A stretch of 64,000 nucleotides of DNA from an uncultured Alphaproteobacteria bacterium (lineage in GTDB: Bacteria > Pseudomonadota > Alphaproteobacteria > HIMB59 > GCA-002718135), in assembly GCA_902607435.1 (NCBI GenBank), contig CACLJX010000005.1:1-64000 (forward strand). Reading direction: 5' to 3'. The notes under the pieces are model-generated. The model was not told the DNA's origin. It was given only the letters and a program-made list of their open reading frames with translations, and did no database searches. Shown in pieces: positions 1-6,638 of this stretch. Every line of letters begins with the position of its first letter. The first letter of the stretch is position 1. The position numbers and the translations under genes are program-made.

Positions 1-124
1 TATTCTGATTTTTTGTCAACTCATACAATCTTTGAATTGCATATTGAGGTTTAATGCTTTCTTCACTTTGCTGAAAAGATAAACAATCTATTTTCTTCCA
101 TTCATTAATTTTCTGCCACCAGGA
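1..124 (-). pseudogene. acetolactate synthase large subunit, internal fragment running off the window
   Basis: The minus strand encodes 41 residues that read like the middle of an alphaproteobacterial acetolactate synthase large subunit (IlvB/IlvI, first step of branched-chain amino acid synthesis). The stretch contains 'WWQKINEW' followed by 'IKPQYAIQRLYELT'. In the family this lies roughly 340-380 residues into a protein of about 570-590, and the rest would continue beyond base 1. The upstream half is missing: the frame closes at a stop at 167-169 inside mrp, and no ATG is available. It is therefore a headless remnant or one side of a chimeric junction. The family call rests on remembered conserved sequence; the missing N-terminal half is seen directly. 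Confidence 0.6.
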
Positions 125-126
125 AC

Positions 127-1161
127 TTAGAGATTTATTACTGATTGAGCAATCATTAGATAAATTTTAGCAATTTCTCCATCAGGATTAGCAATACAAA
201 CGGGATGGCCTTCATCAGCCTGAATCCTTATACCCTTATCTAACGGCAATTCTCCAAGAAAAGGGATGTTGGATTTTTTAGCCTCTTTTTTCACTCCTCC
301 ATTTGCAAATATTTCATGTCTTTTATTGCAAGAGTTACAAATAAAATAACTCATATTTTCTACAATTCCCAACACTGGTACATTGACTTTTTTAAACATA
401 TTTATGCCTTTGCGTGCATCTATCAGTGCAACATCTTGAGGTGTTGAGACAATAATAGAACCACTTAATTTTGAACTTTGTGCAAGTGTTAATTGAGCAT
501 CCCCAGTTCCAGGGGGAAGATCAACTATTAAGTAATCTAATTCACCCCATTCAACACCATTGTACATTTGCTCTAAAGCTTTCATAACCATTGGTCCACG
601 CCATATAGTGGGTGTATCTACACCAATTAGGAAGCCTATCGACATACACTTAATACCAAAATTCTCTAAAGGAATTAATTTTTTATTTTCATTTGCTTGT
701 GGTCTTCCTTTTATACCCATCATTCTAGGTACACTTGGACCATAAATATCAGCATCTAGAATTCCAACTTTATTATTAAGTTGTTTTAAAGCAATAGCAA
801 AGTTTGTTGTAAAGGTTGATTTACCAACACCGCCTTTACCACTTGCAATTGCTATAATATTTTTTGCATTAATTTTCCATTTGTGATCATTTTGATTTTT
901 TTGGCTCGTTATTCTTTCTGAAGTTAAAATAATATTTGCTGAAAGAACATTATCAATTTTTTTCAATTCATTTTTCATTTCAACAATAATTTGAGTGTAA
1001 TCATCCTTATAACTAGGATTTATATTTATACTGATATTTACATGCCCATCTTTGATATTTGCATTTATATCTGAGTTGTGCTTATTAAAGGGTTTTTTCG
1101 TTTGGGGATCTATATATTTTTCAATTACTGTATAGACTGACTTAATAATATTGTTTGTCAT
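127..1161 (-). CDS. mrp: iron-sulfur cluster carrier ATPase Mrp/ApbC
   Basis: This 344-residue protein is a Mrp/NBP35-family P-loop ATPase that binds and hands on Fe-S clusters in the cytoplasm. Residues about 5-85 form the DUF59 (MIP18-like) domain. The deviant Walker A is GKGGVGKST at 108-116, with DADIYGPS at about 136-143 and DLPPGTGDAQ at about 214-223. The CxxC pair that holds the bridging cluster is Cys275 and Cys278. Length is normal and the ATG is clean. It is divergent from hflK, with 96 bp between the two starts. The stop directly abuts the acetolactate synthase fragment, an odd junction because nothing is missing from mrp itself. Confidence 0.95.
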   Translation of the reverse strand: MTNNIIKSVYTVIEKYIDPQTKKPFNKHNSDINANIKDGHVNISININPSYKDDYTQIIVEMKNELKKIDNVLSANIILTSERITSQKNQNDHKWKINAKNIIAIASGKGGVGKSTFTTNFAIALKQLNNKVGILDADIYGPSVPRMMGIKGRPQANENKKLIPLENFGIKCMSIGFLIGVDTPTIWRGPMVMKALEQMYNGVEWGELDYLIVDLPPGTGDAQLTLAQSSKLSGSIIVSTPQDVALIDARKGINMFKKVNVPVLGIVENMSYFICNSCNKRHEIFANGGVKKEAKKSNIPFLGELPLDKGIRIQADEGHPVCIANPDGEIAKIYLMIAQSVINL

Positions 1162-1257
1162 ACTTGATTTTTTACAAATAGTTCAAATATATAATTTAAA
1201 CATATAGAATTTAATGCTAATAAACCTAATCAAACTAATATCAATAAAAAGAGTATC

Positions 1258-2385
1258 ATGAATTGGAATGATAAGAACAATAATGGTGGCCCTTGGGGCT
1301 CTGGAGGCGGAAATAACCCCTGGGGTGGTGGTGGTTCTAATAAGGATTTTGAAGACACATTAAAGAAAGCAAAAGATAGATTTGGAAGGTTTAAAATTGG
1401 CAAGCCTAAAAACCTTTCGTATTTTATAATTATTGCTTTATTAATTTGGTTAGCTATTGGATTTTATCGAGTTGAGCCTAATGAGCAAGGAGTTGAATTG
1501 TTGTTTGGAAGGTGGAATCAATTAACCACTGAACCAGGTCTTCATTATTTCTTTCCAACACCTATAGGAAAGGTAATGACTCCAAAAGTTGAAAGTATTA
1601 GAAAAATAAATGTTGGATATAGGTCTGCTTCCGAATTAGGATTTAATTCCGGTTCTAATGCTGAAAGGAATGTTCCTGAAGAAAGTTTAATGCTGACAGG
1701 TGATCAAAATATAGTCGATGTTCACTTTACTGTTTTATATAAAATTAAAGATGCAGGAAAATTTTTATTTAAACTGCGTAATCCGGAGACAACTGTAAAA
1801 GATATGTCCGAAAGTGTAATGAGAGAAGTAGTAGGACAAAGACAACTTGAATTTTTACTTACGGGCGGACGTCAGGAAGTTGAACAAGTTGTTAGAGCCA
1901 ATTTACAAGATATACTTGATGAGTATGAAAGTGGAGTTCTAGTTCAATCAATCCAACTTCAAAGTGTTAATCCCCCAGCTCTAGTTATAGATGCATTTGA
2001 TGAAGTTCAAAGAGCACGCCAAGATAAAGAAAAATTGGTTAATGAAGCTAATTCTTATTTAAATAAAATTGTTCCAAATGCCCGAGGTGATGCAGCAAAA
2101 CTTGTGCAAGAGGCAGCTGCATATAAAGAACAAGTAATCAAGCAAGCTGAAGGTGTTGCTCAAAATTTTTTAGATGTCTATAATAGTTATAAAGATTCTA
2201 AATATGTTACTCGACAAAGAATTTATTTAGAAACTTTGACAGAAGTACTAGAAGGTCCAAATAAAATTATTATAGACGATACTGGGGGAGGCCAAGGTGT
2301 TGTTCCTTATTTGCCTTTATATGAAAATATATCTCTTGGTATAAACTTTAATTTAGGGAGCTCCCTTGGTTGTCTTTTCAACTGA
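1258..2385 (+). CDS. hflK: FtsH protease modulator HflK, 3' end chimeric
   Basis: HflK is an SPFH-domain inner-membrane protein that with HflC surrounds and modulates FtsH. Visible here are a Gly/Asn-rich N-terminus (residues about 7-27), one membrane segment (about 54-68), the SPFH domain with its EPNEQGV start, and the coiled region rich in Ala and Glu before residue 320. The family's closing 'GQGVVPYLPL' is present at about 347-356. The last 19 residues are translated from the antisense strand of thyA and are unlikely to be native. hflC, which almost always follows hflK, is absent. The gene thus appears to lose its natural end at about 2325. Confidence 0.88.
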   Translation: MNWNDKNNNGGPWGSGGGNNPWGGGGSNKDFEDTLKKAKDRFGRFKIGKPKNLSYFIIIALLIWLAIGFYRVEPNEQGVELLFGRWNQLTTEPGLHYFFPTPIGKVMTPKVESIRKINVGYRSASELGFNSGSNAERNVPEESLMLTGDQNIVDVHFTVLYKIKDAGKFLFKLRNPETTVKDMSESVMREVVGQRQLEFLLTGGRQEVEQVVRANLQDILDEYESGVLVQSIQLQSVNPPALVIDAFDEVQRARQDKEKLVNEANSYLNKIVPNARGDAAKLVQEAAAYKEQVIKQAEGVAQNFLDVYNSYKDSKYVTRQRIYLETLTEVLEGPNKIIIDDTGGGQGVVPYLPLYENISLGINFNLGSSLGCLFN

Positions 2386-3089
2386 ATATCAACTTGATTA
2401 AAGTGTTCGTGGTAAATATGAAAATCTCCTAGTGTAAGAATAAATTCTTCAGCTTTTAAATTGCATTCATAAGCAATCAAATGGAGCAGTAAACTATAAC
2501 TTGCAATATTAAATGGAACTCCTAAAAACATATCACAAGAACGTTGATATAATTGGCAGCTTAATTTTCTATTTGATACAAAAAATTGTGAAAATGCATG
2601 ACAAGGAGGTAATGACATAAGATCAAGTTCAGCAGGATTCCATGCTGATAAAATATGTCTTCTACCTTCTGGATCTTTTTTTATACCTTCAATTAAATTT
2701 TTAATTTGATCAATACCTTTAAAATCTCGCCATTGAACTCCATATATTCTTCCTACATCCCCAAAAAATTTTGCCTTTTTTTTCCAATATTCAGAATTTG
2801 CATTTTGTGTCCATATAGTTTTTTTATCTTTAAGATCTGTTCTATCCTTTTCATAAAGAATTTCTGCTAGACGTCTTTCATCATTAGATCCCTCTAAAAA
2901 CCACAACAGTTCAGAAACAACTGCTTTCCAAGCAAGTTTTTTAGTTGTAAGTGCTGGAAATCCTATATTTAAATCAAATCTTATCTGATAACCAAAAACT
3001 CTGCGAACTTTTCCAGCACGACTATTAGAATCTTTTCCATTTTGGTAACAATATTTAAGGGCTTTTAAATATTGTTTCATTTTTTCCAA
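2307..3089 (-). CDS. thyA: thymidylate synthase, C-terminally truncated
   Basis: ThyA converts dUMP to dTMP using methylenetetrahydrofolate. The catalytic cysteine lies in LPPCHAF at about 161-167, followed by QLYQRSCD and the dUMP-binding GVPFNIASY. Compared with the E. coli enzyme, the protein stops just after 'DIFSY' and lacks roughly the last 20 residues, including the C-terminal residues that close over the active site. The final codons (KGK) come from sequence antisense to hflK. The insertion between 'LWFLEGSN' and 'DVGRIYG' is as long as in many non-enteric ThyA proteins. The start overlaps folA by 13 nt, so the two are co-transcribed. Function is doubtful if the truncation is real. 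Confidence 0.9.
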   Translation of the reverse strand: MEKMKQYLKALKYCYQNGKDSNSRAGKVRRVFGYQIRFDLNIGFPALTTKKLAWKAVVSELLWFLEGSNDERRLAEILYEKDRTDLKDKKTIWTQNANSEYWKKKAKFFGDVGRIYGVQWRDFKGIDQIKNLIEGIKKDPEGRRHILSAWNPAELDLMSLPPCHAFSQFFVSNRKLSCQLYQRSCDMFLGVPFNIASYSLLLHLIAYECNLKAEEFILTLGDFHIYHEHFNQVDIQLKRQPRELPKLKFIPRDIFSYKGK

Positions 3090-3565
3090 ATCTCAAAATG
3101 ACAAGTATTATCGTTTTCAATTTTTTGAAAAAGTTTCATTTTTGTTTCTATATTCTTTATATTTATTTTTGTATCACAATTGTAGTTGCCATAAATGCGA
3201 GTCAAATAAAACTCTTCTATGAGATTAAATAATTGGTTAACTATATTAGGGCCACCTATGATCCATTTTGTTAATGTTTCGTATTTCTTACATATTTCTG
3301 TTACTTTAGATATTATATCTCCAGAAAGATATTCATCAGCTCCTGGATAAAATAAAGGTGATTTATTAGTAATAAGAATATTAACACGGTTATTTAAAGG
3401 TGTAGGCATTTTTGGATCTATCCAGGTTAATCTGCCCATGATTACAAGATGATTTATAGTATTTTGTTTAAACCATTTAAGATCATTAGAGTTTTTGGGC
3501 CAAGGCATGCTTCCAGACCTACTTACTCCTCCCTTATCATCAACTGCCATTATTGCTTTCAACAT
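3077..3565 (-). CDS. folA: dihydrofolate reductase
   Basis: This 162-residue DHFR reduces dihydrofolate with NADPH, regenerating the folate used by the adjoining thyA. The N-terminal substrate motif is present: SMPWP with Trp22, the acidic residue Asp28 and the helix DLKWFK. VIMGRLTW is the NADPH-site equivalent of the usual 'VIMGRKTW', and WIIGG at about 102-106 precedes the C-terminal half. Length is typical. An AAGGA ribosome binding site sits 5-6 nt before the ATG. It is the first gene of the folA-thyA pair, transcribed away from ssrA. Confidence 0.93.
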   Translation of the reverse strand: MLKAIMAVDDKGGVSRSGSMPWPKNSNDLKWFKQNTINHLVIMGRLTWIDPKMPTPLNNRVNILITNKSPLFYPGADEYLSGDIISKVTEICKKYETLTKWIIGGPNIVNQLFNLIEEFYLTRIYGNYNCDTKINIKNIETKMKLFQKIENDNTCHFEIWKK

Positions 3566-3699
3566 TATATCCTTCTTATAATATTATAATCTAAAATAAG
3601 TCATTATTTTATCTCTGGTTCTTTCCTGCATAATAGTAAAAAACTAATATTTATAACAATATCTTAGACATATCTTTCATGTTTTAAATCTATCGTTTA

Positions 3700-3958
3700 T
3701 ATAGCAAATGTTGGTTTTCCAACTACAGCAATAAATGCTTTGCGTAATAGGTTATGCGGACCCGGGGGCGGTACCCGGCGCCTCCACCATATATGGGGGC
3801 GAAACAGGATCGACGTTGACTCAAAGGTAAAGACTTTGCTCGGTATTGTACCACCGTTATCGGACTAAATTTATAAATGCTAACGATAATAGATTAGCTA
3901 TCGCTGCCTAGTTTCTAGGCTAGCGCGGTCTGGGGCACCGGGCAACAGAACGCCCCAC
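3700..3958 (+). ncRNA. ssrA: transfer-messenger RNA, circularly permuted two-piece form
   Basis: tmRNA rescues stalled ribosomes and tags the unfinished protein. The 3' acceptor-side piece comes first, with T-stem CCGGG/CCCGG and CCA at 3787-3789. A spacer of only 5 nt (3790-3794) follows, then the 5' end GGGGGCG at 3795 and the conserved GGATCGAC. The seven acceptor pairs form between 3795-3801 and 3779-3785, and the third pair is G·U, the alanine identity element. The tag frame at 3879-3911 reads ANDNRLAIAA then TAG, followed by a GCCTAG/CTAGGC hairpin. The 5' limit near 3700 is approximate. The terminal hairpin (GGGGC at 3932-3936 with GCCCC at 3952-3956) carries the sequence repeated downstream as att-like copies. 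Confidence 0.93.
3944..3957 (+). repeat. att-like core copy 1, native ssrA 3' end
   Basis: This is the original copy and forms the closing arm of the terminal tmRNA hairpin. Sixteen bases from 3944 (through the C and T after the core) are identical to copy 2. Confidence 0.75.
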
Positions 3959-3973
3959 TAAATTGGATTAAAG

Positions 3974-4462
3974 ATGAATGAAGTTCAGGAAGTTATTTTT
4001 GAAATAATTTGTAAAATAGCAACAATTCCAAATGTATCAAAATACAGGTCTACTGTTCTATACGGATTAACAAATTATATAGCAAGATATTCACTGATGA
4101 ATGATTATTACTTTATCAGTGAGAAAGCAAAAAATCACATAATCGAAAATAATTGGTCTCTTAATCCTTTAGCAAGAGGGAAAAAATCTATAAAAAATGG
4201 ATTTACTTATGAGCATCTAGTACCATCAAGTTTCGTTACAACAGAAATTTTAATTAATCCTTCTAGAGAAAATATTAAACAAATTTTAATAAAAACTGAC
4301 TTTGTTGCAATTATTACTCAAGACGAAAATAAAAACATAAATTTGCAATCTAACATGCCTATAGGTTGGAAAATTGGAGACGACGTTTGGGTTAGATATA
4401 AGGATTCAAATATCAAAATTCTAGATGAGAAAATAAAAATGGATGGAGTTGCAAAAAGATAA
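3974..4462 (+). CDS. hypothetical protein, first cassette gene after ssrA
   Basis: I do not recognise this 162-residue protein. It has no signal peptide or membrane segment and looks soluble, with a helical N-terminal half. A stretch at about 74-82 reads FTYEHLVPS, which superficially recalls the H..P of HNH-type nucleases, but the other ligands expected there are not evident. The start is only 15 nt beyond the end of ssrA, with GGA about 7 nt before the ATG, so it may be read through from the ssrA transcript. It lies in the first ssrA-bounded cassette and converges with the next gene. Confidence 0.7.
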   Translation: MNEVQEVIFEIICKIATIPNVSKYRSTVLYGLTNYIARYSLMNDYYFISEKAKNHIIENNWSLNPLARGKKSIKNGFTYEHLVPSSFVTTEILINPSRENIKQILIKTDFVAIITQDENKNINLQSNMPIGWKIGDDVWVRYKDSNIKILDEKIKMDGVAKR

Positions 4463-4501
4463 TTTTTATACCACCTAACCACCTATTTTCATTAAATATA
4501 T

Positions 4502-5011
4502 TCATTCAATAGTGACAGAGTAAATTTGTGTGTTCTTTTCATTTATAATCGAATTCATTTCATTAATGATCATGTCTAAATCTTTTAAAAAAAAATATTC
4601 TGTTCTAGGTAAATTTTGAAACTTATTTTTAATATTTTCTGTGATTGAATTTCCAAAAATTGTAAACATTTCTTTTTGAATTGAAATTTCATTTCTTTTA
4701 ATGGGATCAAACTTCCAAGTTTTATAAATTTTCACATGATGATGTATATCTGCTTCGCCATCACAGTTTTTTCCACACCCATCACAATACGGAGGATTTT
4801 TATGATTTACTATTGAAGAACTTCCATAATTTTTTTCATACACTCCTTTTCTACTTCCTTCCCAATCAACAGTATGTCCGATCTTTATATTGTTTTTGTT
4901 CACCCACGTTTTGTAACTTTTAACATAGTAAATACACATTGGATCCCTCATATTAAAAAGTAAAACATATAATCTAAGATCCATTTTTCTAATTACATAA
5001 CACGAAGTCAT
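4502..5011 (-). CDS. hypothetical protein with a Cys/His cluster
   Basis: This is an unrecognised 169-residue protein. The centre (about 76-92) has C-x2-C-x3-C followed by an aspartate/glutamate stretch and three consecutive histidines, a plausible metal site. The C-terminal third is helical and acidic. There is no convincing signal peptide, and the true start may be the internal Met at about residue 11. It is the second gene of cassette 1, facing the array's first gene tail to tail with 39 nt between stops. Phased repeats and the second att-like copy begin just upstream of its start. Confidence 0.6.
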   Translation of the reverse strand: MTSCYVIRKMDLRLYVLLFNMRDPMCIYYVKSYKTWVNKNNIKIGHTVDWEGSRKGVYEKNYGSSSIVNHKNPPYCDGCGKNCDGEADIHHHVKIYKTWKFDPIKRNEISIQKEMFTIFGNSITENIKNKFQNLPRTEYFFLKDLDMIINEMNSIINEKNTQIYSVTIE

Positions 5012-5044
5012 CTTTTCAAAAATAGCAAAAAAGTAGAAAAGAGA

Positions 5045-5068
5045 GCATGAAGAATAGCATGAAGTTGC
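5045..5068. repeat. paired 12-bp-spaced repeat left of att copy 2
   Basis: Two copies of GCATGAAG start 12 bp apart, about 40-55 bp before the att-like core at 5102. The pair at 7263-7286 has the same arrangement (CACGAAGAAT then CACGAAGTT). Spacing of about one helical turn suggests arm-type recombinase binding sites; that is inference. Confidence 0.5.
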
Positions 5069-5101
5069 TCAATATGTTATATCTACTCTCAAAAGACGGG
5101 G

Positions 5102-5115
5102 AACAGAACGCCCCA
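5102..5115 (+). repeat. att-like core copy 2
   Basis: Identical to the ssrA 3' end over 16 bases (5102-5117). It is preceded by GGGG, so a short GGGG/CCCC hairpin is retained. It is the only copy with phased repeats on both sides. Confidence 0.75.
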
Positions 5116-5164
5116 CTTTTTAAATATTATCTAGTGATATCAATAATTTTTTAAAAAAACCTCT

Positions 5165-5197
5165 CTACGAAGTTTACTACGAAGTTACTACGAAGTC
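5165..5197. repeat. three phased TACGAAG repeats right of att copy 2
   Basis: TACGAAG occurs at 5166, 5178 and 5189, spaced 12 and 11 bp, starting about 50 bp after the att-like core. The word matches the repeats left of copies 2 and 4 (CATGAAG, CACGAAG). Confidence 0.6.
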
Positions 5198-5222
5198 TAA
5201 AAACAAAAATTTTATTTTTAAA

Positions 5223-5246
5223 TTAAAGTCGCATTTGCGACTTTAA
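5223..5246. terminator. bidirectional hairpin terminator after the YccF gene
   Basis: A perfect 11-bp stem (TTAAAGTCGCA with its complement) has a 2-nt apparent loop. It is followed by a T-rich run on the plus strand, and on the minus strand by an AT-rich tract containing ATTTTTG. It lies 22 nt past the stop of the minus-strand YccF-family gene. Confidence 0.6.
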
Positions 5247-5268
5247 CAATTTATTATTTTTTTAAAGA

Positions 5269-5742
5269 CTAACCAGTAATATTCTTTATGTCTTTATCTG
5301 CTCTCATATCTCTTAATTTTTGTGCAACTTCTTTTGAAATTACTTTTCTTCCAAATGGAGCAAATGCAATAGGGACCATCCTAAAATGTGCCATAATATT
5401 TGGAATAGCAACAATTGTCCAAAAGAAGAATACATTTAAAATACCTGCAATAATATGAAGCAATGCAAGTATCCAACCAAATGTTAATACCCAAACTATG
5501 TTTGCTAAAAATCTTACAACACCAGAAGCGTTGTCAAAATCTTTACCTCCTGTTTTTTCATAATCTTTAAATTGCTTAAGATATTTAGTTGATACAATTT
5601 CCCTACCGAAAGGTAGGAAAGAATAACCAATTACTGGATAAATAAATGGTAAAAGTGGAAATAAAATTATTCCACCAATTAAATAACCAATTGGAACAAA
5701 AAAAGATGTAATTAACCAAATAATATTTCCTAAAAAACTCAT
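5269..5742 (-). CDS. YccF-domain inner membrane protein
   Basis: This 157-residue integral membrane protein has two copies of the YccF (DUF307) unit, each with a membrane hairpin followed by 'PFGR'. The pairs are 'FLGNIIWLI ... LPFGREIVS' and 'FLANIVWVL ... APFGRKVIS'. The molecular role of the family is not established. I start it at the ATG at 5742 rather than the upstream ATG at 5760, because GGAGG lies 8 nt before 5742 and would otherwise be inside the coding region. The family is common in enterobacteria and other groups, so transfer is possible. It is the only gene of cassette 2. Confidence 0.85.
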   Translation of the reverse strand: MSFLGNIIWLITSFFVPIGYLIGGIILFPLLPFIYPVIGYSFLPFGREIVSTKYLKQFKDYEKTGGKDFDNASGVVRFLANIVWVLTFGWILALLHIIAGILNVFFFWTIVAIPNIMAHFRMVPIAFAPFGRKVISKEVAQKLRDMRADKDIKNITG

Positions 5743-5747
5743 ACTAT

Positions 5748-5813
5748 AATCCTCCAACAAAAATATTAATATTTAATTAAAATCCTCCAACAAAAATATT
5801 AATATTTAATTAA
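5748..5813. repeat. exact 33-bp tandem duplication covering the ribosome binding site
   Basis: The 33 bases at 5748-5780 are repeated without change at 5781-5813. Each unit contains the GGAGGATT Shine-Dalgarno sequence of the YccF gene on the minus strand, so the leader carries two sites 33 nt apart; only the proximal one is correctly spaced. Confidence 0.9.
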
Positions 5814-5919
5814 CATTTCTGAGAAAAATCTAAACAAGAAATATGATAAATAATGAAAACTTACTAAGAAGTTTCTAAAAGTCCTTATTTTCTGTCAATA
5901 GTGAATTAAGGGTCGTTCT

Positions 5920-5932
5920 ACAGAACGCCCCA
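5920..5932 (+). repeat. att-like core copy 3
   Basis: Thirteen bases (acagaacgcccca) match the ssrA end; the first A of the 14-base core is T here. CGTTCT just before it can pair with AGAACG within the core. Confidence 0.65.
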
Positions 5933-6212
5933 TTACTTTTTTGATTTTCGTTTATATTCACTTGATATTTTCAAATTGCCCTAAATTTGCGTGCACTATG
6001 CGTGCAAATTGAAATAAAATTTCAAAAAATTTTCATTACCAAATAGCTTCTTTTTTTAATATCTTTATAGAGAACTTGGGGAGTGGTGAGGCCTATCGCT
6101 TCCCTTTTTTAATTTCTGAATGAACAATCTTTTTCCAATTATAATTTTTAAATAATGAATTAACGACTATTATTCTTTTTTTATCTTAATTTTCCTACCA
6201 CCAACCAATGAA

Positions 6213-6614
6213 TTAGCGAGGAGCGACAATTTCACCTCGATTGTAACCGCAGTGGTGTGCATGAAATTTTGCGCCCCATGCAGACAGAGTATCTATTGCA
6301 TCTGGCTTTGCATTTCCCAAGCATAAGACGCTTGTTATATCGACATGCTCAAAAACCTCTGACGCCAGTGGGCTTGCACCATGGTTTGCTAATCGAACCA
6401 TCATACTATCGCTATCAATAAACGACTCAATTAAAGTTGCTTCAGTACCATCTGCAGATAAATGCCATTCATAGCTAATAGAGTTTTGCTCTTTCAGTTC
6501 GTATACATATTTTGAAGCTCGGTCCTTCGACCATTGTTTAAATTCGGCTGCATTTTTTACACTGCATTGGATTATCAGAACCATACGGTCAGAGTCTGCA
6601 TTTAAGTCATTCAT
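6213..6614 (-). CDS. ABM-like (antibiotic biosynthesis monooxygenase fold) small protein
   Basis: This 133-residue protein looks like a dimeric alpha/beta-barrel of the ABM/YgiN type. An N-terminal strand 'MVLIIQCSV' is followed by helix 'AAEFKQWSKDRAS', a strand with 'EWHLSADGTEATLIESF', and a second helix before a C-terminal strand. No substrate can be inferred. Start: AGGGAGA lies 7 nt before the ATG. Its base composition is visibly GC-richer than its neighbours, with many GCG, GCC and TGC words, suggesting recent arrival. It sits in cassette 3, divergent from the next gene with only 24 bp between starts. Confidence 0.7.
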   Translation of the reverse strand: MNDLNADSDRMVLIIQCSVKNAAEFKQWSKDRASKYVYELKEQNSISYEWHLSADGTEATLIESFIDSDSMMVRLANHGASPLASEVFEHVDITSVLCLGNAKPDAIDTLSAWGAKFHAHHCGYNRGEIVAPR

Positions 6615-6638
6615 AAAAAAATCTCCCTAATTAGTGAC

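Larger units (their letters stand above)
5743..6212. other. 470-bp non-coding stretch around att copy 3
   Basis: No credible gene was found. It contains the 33-bp tandem duplication (5748-5813), weak phased repeats near 5864-5885, att copy 3 (5920-5932) and a pair of TGCGTGCA words at 5988 and 5999, inside a longer inverted repeat whose arms are AATTTGC and GCAAATT. An imperfect GGGA/TCCC hairpin lies before TTTTTT at about 6078-6110. The 14-mer cctaccaccaacca (6194-6207) is found again at 47418. Confidence 0.6.

Noticed and set aside
3640-3700. A promoter for ssrA from TTAGAC with TTTAAAT or TATATA downstream
   Set aside because: Several weak combinations are possible and none stands out in such AT-rich sequence.
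5045-5197. Short repeats as a CRISPR array
   Set aside because: The repeats are 7-8 bp and spaced 11-12 bp, with no spacers of 30 bp or so and no cas genes; the phasing fits protein-binding sites instead.
6078-6110. A rho-independent terminator before TTTTTT
   Set aside because: Only the outer GGGA/TCCC pairs well; the inner part does not form a continuous stem, so it is noted but not called.
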